DNA of 64,000 nucleotides from CAZGUH01 sp964529005. Lineage in GTDB: Bacteria; Actinomycetota; Acidimicrobiia; Acidimicrobiales; Ilumatobacteraceae. Every line of letters starts with the position of its first letter. Position 1 is the stretch's first letter. Below, in pieces: positions 15,242-24,208 of this stretch. Below the pieces are notes generated by a model. It was given only the letters and a program-made list of their open reading frames with translations. It searched no databases and was not told the origin of the DNA. Location: contig CAZGUH010000004.1 in the NCBI GenBank assembly GCA_964529005.1, positions 62,001-126,000 of the forward strand, in the 5' to 3' direction. Made by a program: the position numbers and the translations under genes.

Positions 15242-17530
15242 GTGACCAGCACGACACCGATCTCCCGTGATCTCGACCAGTTGGTGGCGGAGATGACGCT
15301 CGACGAGAAGCTCGGCCAACTCAACGTCCCGATCCCGCGCCTCAACCTCCCGGCGGTGCCCGGCGCCGACCTGCGAGAGGCGGCGCCCGCGACCCTGGAG
15401 GAGATGAGCTCCTACGCCGCCGGGTCGTTCGCCGACGGCATCGGTCCGGGCGGTGGGTTCTACCTCCTTCCCCTCGCCGGCGCCGACGCCAGAGCCCAGG
15501 CCGAGATCGTGAACACGCTTCAGGCGACGGCCGCTGCGACGGGGCACGGCATCCCCATGCTGATGATCGCCGAAGGGTGCCATGGTGTGATCGGCGCGGG
15601 ACACACCATCTTCCCCGAAGGCTTGGCGCTCGGCAGCTCGTGGAACCCTGCGCTGATCGAGGACGTCTACGCGAGCGTGGCGCGCGAAGCGCGCGCGGTC
15701 GGGGTGCACATGTTGTCGACGTTGGTGGTCGAGCCCAACCGCGATCCGCGGCTGGGCAGGAACTGCGAGGGATACAGCGAGGACCCGTACCTGCTCTCGC
15801 GCATCACGGAGGCGATCGTGAAAGGCGCGCAAGGCCCCGACGTCAGCGCGCCCGACCGCGCCGTGGCGATCCTCACCTGCTTCCCGGGTCAGTCCGAGCC
15901 GGTGAGCGGATTGGAGCGCGGCGCGATGGAGCTGTCGGAGCGGACGCTGCGGGAGGTGTTCCTCCCGTCCTGGCAGGCCGGCATCTCCGGCCAAGGGGCC
16001 CTCGGCGTCATGGCCACGTATCCGGCGATCGACGGCATCCCGTGCCACGCGTCGGCGTGGCTGCTCACGACCGTCCTGCGCGACGAGCTCGGCTTCGACG
16101 GCATCGTCGTCAGCGAGGGAAGCGGCATCGAGACGCTCGTCTACGAATCCGTCGCCTCCGATCAGAGCGAGGCGGGTGTCATGGCGCTCGAGGCGGGCGT
16201 GGACGTGGGCATCTCGTGGGAGCCGGCGTTCGCCCGCCTCCTGCGGCGCAACGTCGAGGACGGTCGGGCGCCGATGGAGCTGATCGACCGCGCGGTGCGC
16301 CGCGTGCTCGAGGTGAAGCAACGCCTCGGCCTCTTCGAGAACGCGCAGGTCGACGTCGATCGGGCGGTGGCAACGGTGCACTCGCGCCAGCACGTCGAGC
16401 TCGCCCGGCAGGCCGCCCGCGAGGGCATCGTGCTGTTGAAGAACGACGGCGACCTCCTGCCGCTCTCGCCACGACTCGGAACGATCGCCGTGATCGGCCC
16501 GAACGCGGACGCCGCGAACAACCAGCTCGGCGACTACACGATGGCGATGATCGAGACCGACCGGCCCGTGCCGGACGTCGTCACCGTCCTCGACGGGATC
16601 CGGGCCGCGGCCCCTGGCAGCGAGGTGCGTTACGCCAAGGGGTGCGACGTGATCGGCGACGACACCACCGGCTTCGCCGACGCCGTGCGGGCGGCCACCG
16701 GGGCGGACGTGGCGATCGTCGTGGTCGGCGAGCAGCAGGGCAGCTGGATCGACGCGGAGCACCCCACGACGGTCGGCGAGCTGTGCGACGTCGCCAGCTT
16801 GGACCTCACCGGCGTGCAGGACGAGTTGGTCAAGGCGGTCGTCGCGACGGGAACGCCGACGGTCGTCGTCCTCGTCAACGGTCGTCCGCTGTCGACGTGC
16901 TGGATCGCGGAGCACGTCCCGGCGGTGGTGGAAGCATGGTTGCCGGGCGAGCAAGGCGGCCACGCGGTGGCCGACGTGGTGTTCGGCGCCGTCAACCCGT
17001 CGGGCCGGCTGCCGATCTCGGTGCCGCGCCACTCCGGACAGCTGCCGATCTACTACAACCAGCGATGGGCCCGCTGGCACATCCGCAACGGAGGCATGGG
17101 CTTCGTGCGCGGCTACGTCGACATGCCGGCCACCCCGCTCTACCCGTTCGGCTTCGGACTGAGCTACACCCGGTGGGAGTACGCGAACGTGACGGTCTCC
17201 CCGACGGTCGGCGGCGAGGACGCGACGTTCTCCGTCGCCGTCGACGTCACCAACGTCGGCACGCGGGCCGGCGCGGAGACCGTCCAGCTCTACGTGCGCG
17301 ACGTCAAGGCGTCGGTCGCGCCCCGCGTCAAGGAGCTGCGCGGGTTCACCCGGGTCGAGTTGCAGCCGGGAGAGACGACGACCGTGACGTTCGAGCTCGA
17401 TCGCCGACACCTGTCGATGCTGGACGCCGACATGCGCTGGGTCGTCGAGCCCGGCGTGTTCGAGGCGCAGGTCGGCAGCTCGTCGGACGACATCCACGGG
17501 ACGGCGCGCTTCGAGGTGGCGCCGGCGTAG
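15242..17530 (+). CDS. Glycoside hydrolase family 3 (beta-glucosidase-like)
   Basis: This 762-residue protein has the GH3 layout: N-terminal TIM barrel (about 20-330), alpha/beta sandwich (from IAVIGPNADAANNQLG) and a C-terminal fibronectin-III-like domain (from about 650). Family blocks such as NRDPRLGRNCEGYSEDP are clear. No secretion signal is visible, so it probably acts on imported glycosides. In the nucleophile block GFDGIVVSD the Asp appears to be Glu292 (VSEGSGI), which is unusual. The start GTG has AAGGAAGG 7 nt upstream. It likely releases glucose or another beta-linked sugar from an aglycone. Confidence 0.92.
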   Translation: MTSTTPISRDLDQLVAEMTLDEKLGQLNVPIPRLNLPAVPGADLREAAPATLEEMSSYAAGSFADGIGPGGGFYLLPLAGADARAQAEIVNTLQATAAATGHGIPMLMIAEGCHGVIGAGHTIFPEGLALGSSWNPALIEDVYASVAREARAVGVHMLSTLVVEPNRDPRLGRNCEGYSEDPYLLSRITEAIVKGAQGPDVSAPDRAVAILTCFPGQSEPVSGLERGAMELSERTLREVFLPSWQAGISGQGALGVMATYPAIDGIPCHASAWLLTTVLRDELGFDGIVVSEGSGIETLVYESVASDQSEAGVMALEAGVDVGISWEPAFARLLRRNVEDGRAPMELIDRAVRRVLEVKQRLGLFENAQVDVDRAVATVHSRQHVELARQAAREGIVLLKNDGDLLPLSPRLGTIAVIGPNADAANNQLGDYTMAMIETDRPVPDVVTVLDGIRAAAPGSEVRYAKGCDVIGDDTTGFADAVRAATGADVAIVVVGEQQGSWIDAEHPTTVGELCDVASLDLTGVQDELVKAVVATGTPTVVVLVNGRPLSTCWIAEHVPAVVEAWLPGEQGGHAVADVVFGAVNPSGRLPISVPRHSGQLPIYYNQRWARWHIRNGGMGFVRGYVDMPATPLYPFGFGLSYTRWEYANVTVSPTVGGEDATFSVAVDVTNVGTRAGAETVQLYVRDVKASVAPRVKELRGFTRVELQPGETTTVTFELDRRHLSMLDADMRWVVEPGVFEAQVGSSSDDIHGTARFEVAPA

Positions 17531-17557
17531 GCGCGATCAGGCGGAGATCGCGCCTTT
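17529..17557. terminator. Bidirectional terminator hairpin between convergent GH3 and SDR genes
   Basis: AGGCGCGATC (17529-17538) pairs perfectly with GATCGCGCCT (17546-17555) across a 7-nt loop and is followed by TT. It overlaps the GH3 stop codon and the last codons of the SDR on the other strand. The stem is long enough for an intrinsic terminator, although the U-tract is short. Confidence 0.6.
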
Positions 17558-18325
17558 CACGCTGACGCCGCCGTCGATGACCAGGGCCTGTCCCGTGATG
17601 AACCCCGCCTCCTGCTCGCAGGACAGGAACAGCGCGGCACGAGCGACGTCGTCGGGCGTGCCGAGGCGCTTGAGCATCTGCCGGTCCAAGACGGTCTGAC
17701 GGTCCGCGTCGGTCCCGGGCTGGTGGGTGTCTCGCTCGTCGGCGTGCGGCACGAAGCCGACGACGAGGCTGTTGACCCGAACCTGGCACACGCCGTACTC
17801 GGCAGCGAGAGATCGCGTCAGGCTCAAGATCGCCCCCTTCGCCGCCGTATAGGCATGCATGCTCGGGTAGCCCGCCAGCGCGGTGATCGACGAGATGTTC
17901 AGCACGGAGCTCGGTCGCCCGCCGTCGAGCATCCGTCGCAGCGCATGCTGTGTCACGGCCATGACGGCACGAAGGTTCACTCGAAGCGAGTCGTCGGCGA
18001 CGTCCATCGACATGTCGTGCAGCGGTCGTTCGCTCCCGCGCCGCAGCTCGTCCACGGCCGCAGCATTGTTCACGAGGATGTCGAGTCCGCCAAAGCGATC
18101 CGCGGCGCGCGAGACCAGCAGCTCGGCCGACGCGGCGTCGGCAAGATCGGCCTGGGTGAACCACGCCTCGCCGCCCGCGTCCCGGATCGCGGTCACGACG
18201 CGCTCCCCGGCGACGGCGTCACGTCCGGTGACGCACACCTGTGCACCTGCCGCCGCGAACGTCGCGGCGATGGCCGTCCCGATCCCGTGCGTCGAACCGG
18301 TGACCAGGGCGCTGCGGCCCTGCAA
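17537..18325 (-). CDS. SDR family oxidoreductase
   Basis: This short-chain dehydrogenase of about 262 residues has TGSTHGIG, NNAA, a catalytic Ser in ISSITAL, the Tyr-Lys of AYTAAK and VIDGG near the C-terminus. The start is uncertain. TTG 18325 gives the normal N-terminus for the family (LQGRSALVTG); an in-frame ATG at 18397 would overlap the upstream livK by 61 nt. Ribosome-site support is weak for both. It is co-transcribed with the gap-broken livK and converges with GH3. Confidence 0.82.
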   Translation of the reverse strand: MQGRSALVTGSTHGIGTAIAATFAAAGAQVCVTGRDAVAGERVVTAIRDAGGEAWFTQADLADAASAELLVSRAADRFGGLDILVNNAAAVDELRRGSERPLHDMSMDVADDSLRVNLRAVMAVTQHALRRMLDGGRPSSVLNISSITALAGYPSMHAYTAAKGAILSLTRSLAAEYGVCQVRVNSLVVGFVPHADERDTHQPGTDADRQTVLDRQMLKRLGTPDDVARAALFLSCEQEAGFITGQALVIDGGVSVKGAISA

Positions 18326-18336
18326 GCGTCCGTGGA

Positions 18337-19038
18337 TCAGAACTCTCCCTTGACGAAGTCCGACGTCACGTTCCAGCACTTGCAGTCGAACTTCCATTCG
18401 ACCGTGCGGACGTAGTCGGCTCCGTCGAGCTTGCCGGGCCCGAACGATCCACCACCGGTGAACGGCAGGTCGACCTCACCGATGTTCGCGATCTCCTCTT
18501 GCAGCGAGTCACGAGTCAAGCCGTCGCCGGCAGCATTGCCGGCGGTCTCGAATCGCTGGACGATGCTGCAGATCATCTGGACCATGAACCGGCGGTCGTC
18601 TTGCGCACGACCGATCGTCTCGCCGGTTCGCGACTCGAAGGTCTCCCTGCAGGCACGATCGGCGGGAGCCTCCTCCCAGTCCGGCAGCCGCCATTCGGGG
18701 CCGCGCTTCATCGTGATGCCGATCGCGCCGTCGAACGTCTCCGGCATGCTCTGTGTCGTCAGATCCTCGGTGGTGCCCCCAAGGTCCGACACGGCGTANN
18801 NNNNNNNNNNNNNNNNNNNNNNNNNNNNNNNNNNNNNNNNNNNNNNNNNNNNNNNNNNNNNNNNNNNNNNNNNNNNNNNNNNNNNNNNNNNNNNNNNNTC
18901 GCCGTCGTCGTCCCCACACGCCACGCCGACGACGGCGAGCACCGCGGCCGCGCCCAGCGCCGACAGTCGCCGAGCGGCGCGGCGCGTTTCCGAGTCAGTC
19001 CGACGGGTGAAGCGATCGGTCGTCGCCGGCATCGTCAT
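18337..19038 (-). CDS. LivK-type substrate-binding lipoprotein, interrupted by an assembly gap
   Basis: The N-terminal part is a lipoprotein signal ending in VVGVACGDDDG. After 100 N the C-terminal 150 residues (cysteines in CREXF-, ICS-, CKCW- contexts) match the end of the LivK at 3435-4913. Family members in this window are 451-492 residues, but only about 200 are visible, so the gap should hide roughly 250 residues rather than 33. I chose ATG 19038 because AAGGGGG lies upstream. It is probably the binding partner of the LivHMG/MFS-LivF system just upstream (19121-24123). Confidence 0.8.
   Translation of the reverse strand: MTMPATTDRFTRRTDSETRRAARRLSALGAAAVLAVVGVACGDDDGXXXXXXXXXXXXXXXXXXXXXXXXXXXXXXXXXXYAVSDLGGTTEDLTTQSMPETFDGAIGITMKRGPEWRLPDWEEAPADRACRETFESRTGETIGRAQDDRRFMVQMICSIVQRFETAGNAAGDGLTRDSLQEEIANIGEVDLPFTGGGSFGPGKLDGADYVRTVEWKFDCKCWNVTSDFVKGEF
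18799..18898. other. Scaffold gap of 100 N
   Basis: Exactly 100 undetermined bases lie inside the livK coding region. The round number indicates a placeholder of unknown true length. The missing protein content points to several hundred bases more. Confidence 0.97.
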
Positions 19039-19071
19039 GGCAAGAGCCCCCTTATCACAGCCGTCCACCGA

Positions 19072-19100
19072 ACTCTAAGGTACTTATCGATTCTAGACAA
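19072..19100 (-). promoter_or_regulatory. Promoter of the gap-broken livK with TATCGAT-type operator (site D)
   Basis: On the minus strand TTGTCT (19100-19095), 17 bp, then TAGAGT (19077-19072) form a promoter ending about 34 bp before the livK ATG. The motif TATCGATTCTAGACAA occupies 19085-19100 on plus and overlaps the -35. It separates the LivHMG stop (19121) from livK, so livK and the SDR have their own transcript. Confidence 0.72.
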
Positions 19101-19120
19101 ACTATTTTTACGTTGTACGG

Positions 19121-21889
19121 TCACAGTCCTGCCGTGGCCGGGCCGCTCCGCTGGATCGCTCGCTCGTCCGTGCCGAGGTACGACGCGATCACGGCCGGAT
19201 CGGCGCGCACCGCTTCGGGTGCGCCGTGGGCGATGACCTGGCCCGAGGAGAGGCAATAGACGCGGTCCGAGATCGACATCACCAGCGGCATGTCGTGCTC
19301 GATGATGACGAGCGACGCGTCCAGTTCACGCTGGATGCGCTGGAGCAGCGGTCCGAACGCCTCGGTCTCGCGCTGGGCGACGCCCGCGGTCGGCTCGTCG
19401 AGGAGCATCAGCCGTGGCGCCTGGGCGACGAGGCATGTCAGCTCGACGATGCGACGTGTGCCGGTGGAGAGATCGGCGACGTAGTGGTCGGCGTAGCGGC
19501 CGAGGCCCATGAAGCTGATGTACTCCTCCGCCAGGAGCGCCTTCGTGCGTTCGACGCGGCGCGAGCGCGGTGATCCGACGATGACCGACGCCAGATGGCT
19601 CCGCTCGGACGTCTCCAGCGCGACTTGCACCGTCTCCCTGACGCTCAGATCGGGGAACAGGCGAGCACTCTGGAACAGCCGGCCGACGCCGAGGAGCGCC
19701 CGCTCGTGCACGGCCTTCGTCGTCGCGTCGACGCCGAGAATCTCGATGCGGCCATGGGTCGGCCGGACGAGCCCGGACACGACGTTCATCAACGTCGACT
19801 TGCCCGCCCCGTTCGTGCCGATCAGACCGATCGTCTCACCGTGACGCACCTCGATCGACACACCGTCGAGCGCGACGACGCCGCCGAACCGGACCGCCAC
19901 GTCGATCGTGCGCAGCGCGAGCTGCCCGCTCGCTACCGGGGCGTCGGCGCGCGATCGCGCGCTCAACGTCCGCGGTCTGACCGGCGTCGCGCCCCGGTCG
20001 CCTGCGAAGCGAGCTGCGAGGACATCGCGGCCCCGGTTGACGATCTGGACGAGCCCGCCGGGGAAGTACATCAGCAGCACGAGCAAGCCCAAGCCACTGG
20101 TCGCCAACGTCACCGTGGTGCTGGAGCCGAAGATCGCCGGGAGCCCGACGACGTAGACGGCGCCGAGGATCGCGCCGAGGATCGATCCCATGCCACCGAT
20201 CACGGCCATCGCGATCACGTTCAGCGACGTCGTGGGAACGAAGCGCTCGTAGGAGAACTGCACGTACAGGCCGCCGAGCAGGCCGCCGGACAGGGACGCG
20301 ATGGCGCCGGAGAGCCCGAACGCCATCAGCTTCGTGCGCGCCGCTCCGAGGCCGAAGGACGACGCGGCTGCCTCGTTCTCGCGGACGGCGATGATCGACC
20401 TGCCGATGCCGCTCTTGCGCAGGCGTCGAAGCGCGACGACGACCACGAGGAAGATGACGAGCACGAAGTAGTAGAACGATCGCTGCGGAGCAAGTTCGAT
20501 GCCGAGGATGGAGGCTCGCGGTAGGAACGCTCTGGTCGTGCCGCCGAGGACCCACGCGCGGCTGAAGAAGTACGTGCTGCAGGCGACGGCGAAGGCCAGG
20601 GTCGCGATCGCGAGCAAGACGCCGCGGACGCGCAGGGCGGGAAAGCCGATCACCAGCGCGGCGATCGCGCCGAGAACCGTCGCCGCGGCGAGCGCGCCGA
20701 GGTACGGCACGCCCTCGGAGACGAGCCGCGCGGTGAACAGGGCGCCGAGTCCGACGAACGCGAACTGACCCAACGAGAGCTGCCCGCCCCAGCCGGTCAA
20801 CACCGTGACGGACAACGCCACCATCGCGTAGACGATGACTTGGCTGAACAGCAGGATGTCCCCTGACGACCCGAACAGCAGCGGCAGAACCACCACGAAC
20901 GCCGCGACGACCGCCCCGACCGCCGCCTTGAGAGCCCGGCGCAGCTCCGGGGCTTCGGCGCGAGCGCCCGATCTCGGGCTTCGAGGCGTCAGCGCGAGGC
21001 CTTCGGAACCCGGCTCGACGCTGCGTCGCAGGTTGGGCGCGAAGAGCAACAGGAGCAGGATCCCGCCGAACAGCATGGCATCGATGATGCTCGGACTGTC
21101 GACGTTGAAGAACGTCACAGCTTCGATGATCCCGATCGCGATGCCGGCGACGACCGTCCGCGGGATCGAGACCAATCCCCCGACGAGGGCAGCGGCGAGT
21201 GCTCTGACCAACAGGTTCGGGCCCAGCAGGTCGCCGGTGGTGAGCGACGTGCCCGATCGCAACGGGATCACCAAGATCGCGCTCAACGCCGAGAGCACGC
21301 CGGCGATCGCCCAGACCGTCGTGGAGATGCGCTTGGGGCTGATGCCCGACAGCGTCGCCGCGTCCCTGTTGTCCGCTCCGGCGCGCACCGCCAGCCCGAG
21401 GGGCGTGCGCGTCAGGAAGATCGTCAAGCCGACGACGGCCGCGGGGATGAAGGCGAGCGTCATGAAGTGCTCGCTGCGCAGGATCAGGTCGCCGAGCTCG
21501 ACGCGCCTGTCGAGCGGGGACGGGTAGGGCGCCGAACGTCGGGGCTTCGGCAGGAGCAGCTCGAGCAGCAGCAGGAGCTGGGCCACCCCGATCGTCGCGA
21601 TCAGGACGGTCACCCGAGGCGCGCTGAACAGCCGGCGGACCACCGCCAACTCCACGAGCGTGCCCACCCCGGCGCCGATGAGGATCGCGAAGGCGAAGGC
21701 GACGAAGTAGTTCCAGCCGTGGTCGAGGACCAGGCGGCTGAGGATCAGCGCCGCGATCGCCCCGATCTGCCCCTGCGCGAGGTTGATCACGTGGGCGCTG
21801 CGGAAGATCAAGACGATGCCCGCTGCGAGCAACGAGTAGGTCAAGCCCGTCACGGCCCCGACGACGACGATCTCGATGGTGATGTTCAT
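19121..21889 (-). CDS. Third LivH-LivM-LivG triple fusion
   Basis: This 922-residue protein has a LivH part (residues 1 to about 290; NLAQGQIGAIAA), a LivM part (about 335-620; GWGGQLSLGQFAFVG; FPALRVRG) and a C-terminal LivG ATPase with Walker A GTNGAGKS, signature LSTGT, Walker B LMLLDEP and EHD. It is more divergent from the other two fusions than they are from each other (NLAQGQ instead of NFAHGE). Its ATG overlaps the stop of the MFS-LivF gene as ATGA. Together with that protein and the downstream livK it would form a full importer. Confidence 0.93.
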   Translation of the reverse strand: MNITIEIVVVGAVTGLTYSLLAAGIVLIFRSAHVINLAQGQIGAIAALILSRLVLDHGWNYFVAFAFAILIGAGVGTLVELAVVRRLFSAPRVTVLIATIGVAQLLLLLELLLPKPRRSAPYPSPLDRRVELGDLILRSEHFMTLAFIPAAVVGLTIFLTRTPLGLAVRAGADNRDAATLSGISPKRISTTVWAIAGVLSALSAILVIPLRSGTSLTTGDLLGPNLLVRALAAALVGGLVSIPRTVVAGIAIGIIEAVTFFNVDSPSIIDAMLFGGILLLLLFAPNLRRSVEPGSEGLALTPRSPRSGARAEAPELRRALKAAVGAVVAAFVVVLPLLFGSSGDILLFSQVIVYAMVALSVTVLTGWGGQLSLGQFAFVGLGALFTARLVSEGVPYLGALAAATVLGAIAALVIGFPALRVRGVLLAIATLAFAVACSTYFFSRAWVLGGTTRAFLPRASILGIELAPQRSFYYFVLVIFLVVVVALRRLRKSGIGRSIIAVRENEAAASSFGLGAARTKLMAFGLSGAIASLSGGLLGGLYVQFSYERFVPTTSLNVIAMAVIGGMGSILGAILGAVYVVGLPAIFGSSTTVTLATSGLGLLVLLMYFPGGLVQIVNRGRDVLAARFAGDRGATPVRPRTLSARSRADAPVASGQLALRTIDVAVRFGGVVALDGVSIEVRHGETIGLIGTNGAGKSTLMNVVSGLVRPTHGRIEILGVDATTKAVHERALLGVGRLFQSARLFPDLSVRETVQVALETSERSHLASVIVGSPRSRRVERTKALLAEEYISFMGLGRYADHYVADLSTGTRRIVELTCLVAQAPRLMLLDEPTAGVAQRETEAFGPLLQRIQRELDASLVIIEHDMPLVMSISDRVYCLSSGQVIAHGAPEAVRADPAVIASYLGTDERAIQRSGPATAGL

Positions 21890-24123
21890 CCGCTCTCGCC
21901 AGCCGTGCTGAAGAAGACCGCGCGAACGAGGTCGCCGCGCTCGGCGAGCTCCGCCGCCGGCCCCTCGAAGCGCACGCTCCCCTTCTCCATGAACAGCGCA
22001 CGATCGGCCAAGGACAGTGCGATGTTGACCGATTGCTCCACGATGATCATCGTCATCCCCTCGTCCTTCAGCCGATCGATCACCTTGAAAAGGTCTTGCA
22101 CGACGACGGGCGCGAGGCCGAGCGACAGCTCGTCGATGATCAGCAACTTCGGCTCGAGGAGCAGGGCTCGGGCGAGGGTCAGCATCTGCTGCTGGCCACC
22201 CGACAGCACGCCCGCCGGCGCGTCGAATCGATCGCCGAGCTGGGGGAACATCTCCACCACGTGGTCGATCCGGGCGCGGGCCTTGCTCGGATCGGCAGCG
22301 AGCGTGTGTGCGCCGACCAGCAGGTTCTCGCGCACGGTCATCGACGGGAACACCCCCTTGCCGCCGGACGCCTGGGCGATGCCGAGCTTCACGCGACGGG
22401 TCGGCTCGGCGAACGTGATCGCGCTGCCGTCGACGCGCACCATCCCGCGGTCCGGCATGCCGAGCCCGGAGATGACCCGGGCCACGGTCGACTTGCCCGC
22501 CCCGTTCGTTCCCAGCAGCGCGACGACCTCGCCCGGCTGCACCGTGAACGACACGTCGAACAGGACCTGTACCGGGCCGTAGGAGAAGTCGACGTGATGG
22601 AGCTCGAGCCGCGGTGGCGTACGCGTCGTGCGGCGAGCAGCGGCCTGCGCTTGCTCCTCGCGCAGGTCGGCGACGGTCATGGCGATGTCCTGGCGGACGA
22701 ACCGCGCGCCGTAGATGATCAGCCCTCCGCCGGCGAGCGCGGCGACCGGCATGACGATCGCCACCGCCGCCTGCTCGTTGAGAGCAGACGAGATGCCGGC
22801 CGCGATCACGGCGCCGCCCACGCCGCCGACCAAGGTCAGGTAGAGCCCGACGGTCGCGAAGCCGACGGACCTGTACCGGTACGGGGTGACCGAGGCGATG
22901 ACCGCATCCGCCGGAACGAGCGCGGACGCCGTCAACACACCTTGCAACACCGCGACCGCCATGTACCAGTAGACGGTCGGCATGTAGACCGACACCGGCA
23001 GCGTGATGCCCAGCAGGATGATGGCGAGCCCGATGAAGATCACGGAACGCTCGGGCGCGCGACGGAACAACCGGTCGCCGTATCGGCCGCCGATCATCGC
23101 GCCGACGACGCTGCCGCTGGCCACGATCGTAGTGACGATCGCCCGTCCCCAGGCGTCGAGGCCGAACCGCCGCTCGAGGATCAGGTTGATGAAGATCGGT
23201 GTGCTGACGATGCCGAACCCGAGAGCGCCGTAGCCGACGAGGAAGAAGTAGAAGGTCTTGATCTTGCGCAGCCGCCCGAAGACGGCGGAGAAGGAGGCCG
23301 GCACATCGTCCGGTTCCGCGTCGAGACCTGCGCCGATGACCGCTTCGCGCTCGTTCGAACCACGCGCCGGCTCGCGCAGGAAGAACGCGACGAGGGCGAG
23401 CAACAGCGCCGGCGCGGCGAGGAACACGAACGCCCACCGCCATCCGGCGACACCGCCGATCGCCGTCGCCAGCGCGCCGGCGAGCAAGGGCCCCCCGAAC
23501 CGGCCGATGGCGTGCGCGGAGTCGTGCAGGGCGAAGATCCGGCTGCGGCCGCCGACGGGATACGTGTCGGCGAGCAGGGGCTTCTGCACGGGCCCTTCGT
23601 TCGCCTTGCCGACACCCGTCGCCAGCCTCGCCGCGACGAGTTGCCAGCCGGACTGCGCGGCCCCGGTCAGCCCGGCGCACGCCACCCACACCGCAGACAG
23701 CACACCGATCAGAGACGTTCGACGGACGCGATCGGCGAGGAACCCGATCGGCACGGCGGCGGCGAACACCATGAGGCCACCGACGGCGCCGCTGATGGCG
23801 ATCACGAAGTCGTTGACGTCGAGAGCCCGCTGGATGTCCGGCGCGAAGATGGCGAACGCGATGTAGTCGAACTCGTTGACGATGTTCAGCCCCATCAGGA
23901 CGATCAGCGTCGCGACGCCGCCCTTGCGGAGCACCGCCCGCAGCCCGATGGCCTCCTCGCCCACGCCGGGGAGCAGGTCGTCGGGCAACTCGACGGGAGC
24001 GTCACGCTGCGCCTGCGCACGCGCACGCTCGGCCTCGCCGGCGAGCACCGCGCTGACGAGCGATGAGGTGTCGTCGTCCATCGACTGGATGACCTCGAGA
24101 GGACCGTGCTCGGATTGTGACAA
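21886..24123 (-). CDS. MFS permease fused to a LivF-type ABC ATPase
   Basis: This protein of about 745 residues has a 12-helix-like major facilitator domain (about 45-450; motif A GFLADRVRR after helix 2) directly followed by a complete LivF-type ATPase (from about 495). The ATPase has Walker A GTNGAGKS, signature LSGGQQQ, Walker B LLIIDELSLGL and a switch-region VEQS. TTG 24123 is preferred because AGGAG lies 5 nt upstream; a GTG at 24171 would fall against the operator at 24172-24187. It is translationally coupled to LivHMG. LivF normally pairs with LivG, so this ATPase may power the Liv channel while tethering a secondary transporter to it. Such a fusion is unusual to me. Confidence 0.9.
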   Translation of the reverse strand: MSQSEHGPLEVIQSMDDDTSSLVSAVLAGEAERARAQAQRDAPVELPDDLLPGVGEEAIGLRAVLRKGGVATLIVLMGLNIVNEFDYIAFAIFAPDIQRALDVNDFVIAISGAVGGLMVFAAAVPIGFLADRVRRTSLIGVLSAVWVACAGLTGAAQSGWQLVAARLATGVGKANEGPVQKPLLADTYPVGGRSRIFALHDSAHAIGRFGGPLLAGALATAIGGVAGWRWAFVFLAAPALLLALVAFFLREPARGSNEREAVIGAGLDAEPDDVPASFSAVFGRLRKIKTFYFFLVGYGALGFGIVSTPIFINLILERRFGLDAWGRAIVTTIVASGSVVGAMIGGRYGDRLFRRAPERSVIFIGLAIILLGITLPVSVYMPTVYWYMAVAVLQGVLTASALVPADAVIASVTPYRYRSVGFATVGLYLTLVGGVGGAVIAAGISSALNEQAAVAIVMPVAALAGGGLIIYGARFVRQDIAMTVADLREEQAQAAARRTTRTPPRLELHHVDFSYGPVQVLFDVSFTVQPGEVVALLGTNGAGKSTVARVISGLGMPDRGMVRVDGSAITFAEPTRRVKLGIAQASGGKGVFPSMTVRENLLVGAHTLAADPSKARARIDHVVEMFPQLGDRFDAPAGVLSGGQQQMLTLARALLLEPKLLIIDELSLGLAPVVVQDLFKVIDRLKDEGMTMIIVEQSVNIALSLADRALFMEKGSVRFEGPAAELAERGDLVRAVFFSTAGESG

Positions 24124-24171
24124 CAGTGCTCCTGCGCGTCCGTGCGGAAGGGCTTCGTCGGACCTTATCAC

Positions 24172-24200
24172 TTGTCAAGAATCGATAATAGTGGGATCAT
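24172..24200 (+). promoter_or_regulatory. Divergent promoter region with TATCGAT-type operator (site E); probable leaderless promoter
   Basis: The minus-strand motif TATCGATTCTTGACAA occupies 24172-24187. On plus, TTGTCA (24172-24177), 17 bp, then GATCAT (24195-24200) would start transcription near 24207, only about 2 nt before the ATG of the cupredoxin gene (24209), so that mRNA is probably leaderless. The same element lies 49 bp upstream of the MFS-LivF start on the minus strand, whose -10 I could not place with confidence. Confidence 0.62.
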
Positions 24201-24208
24201 TCAGGCCC

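Noticed and set aside
14629..17497. Upstream in-frame extension of the HMGCS-like/DUF35 gene through the GH3 region on the minus strand
   Set aside because: It would run antisense to the GH3 and ferritin-like genes; ATG 14626 has a strong GGGAGG site and the normal family N-terminus.
19111..19120. TTGTACGG shared between 19113-19120 and 49989-49996 as a second regulon motif
   Set aside because: Only two short copies exist in the window, and one lies directly after the LivHMG stop codon; chance is likely.
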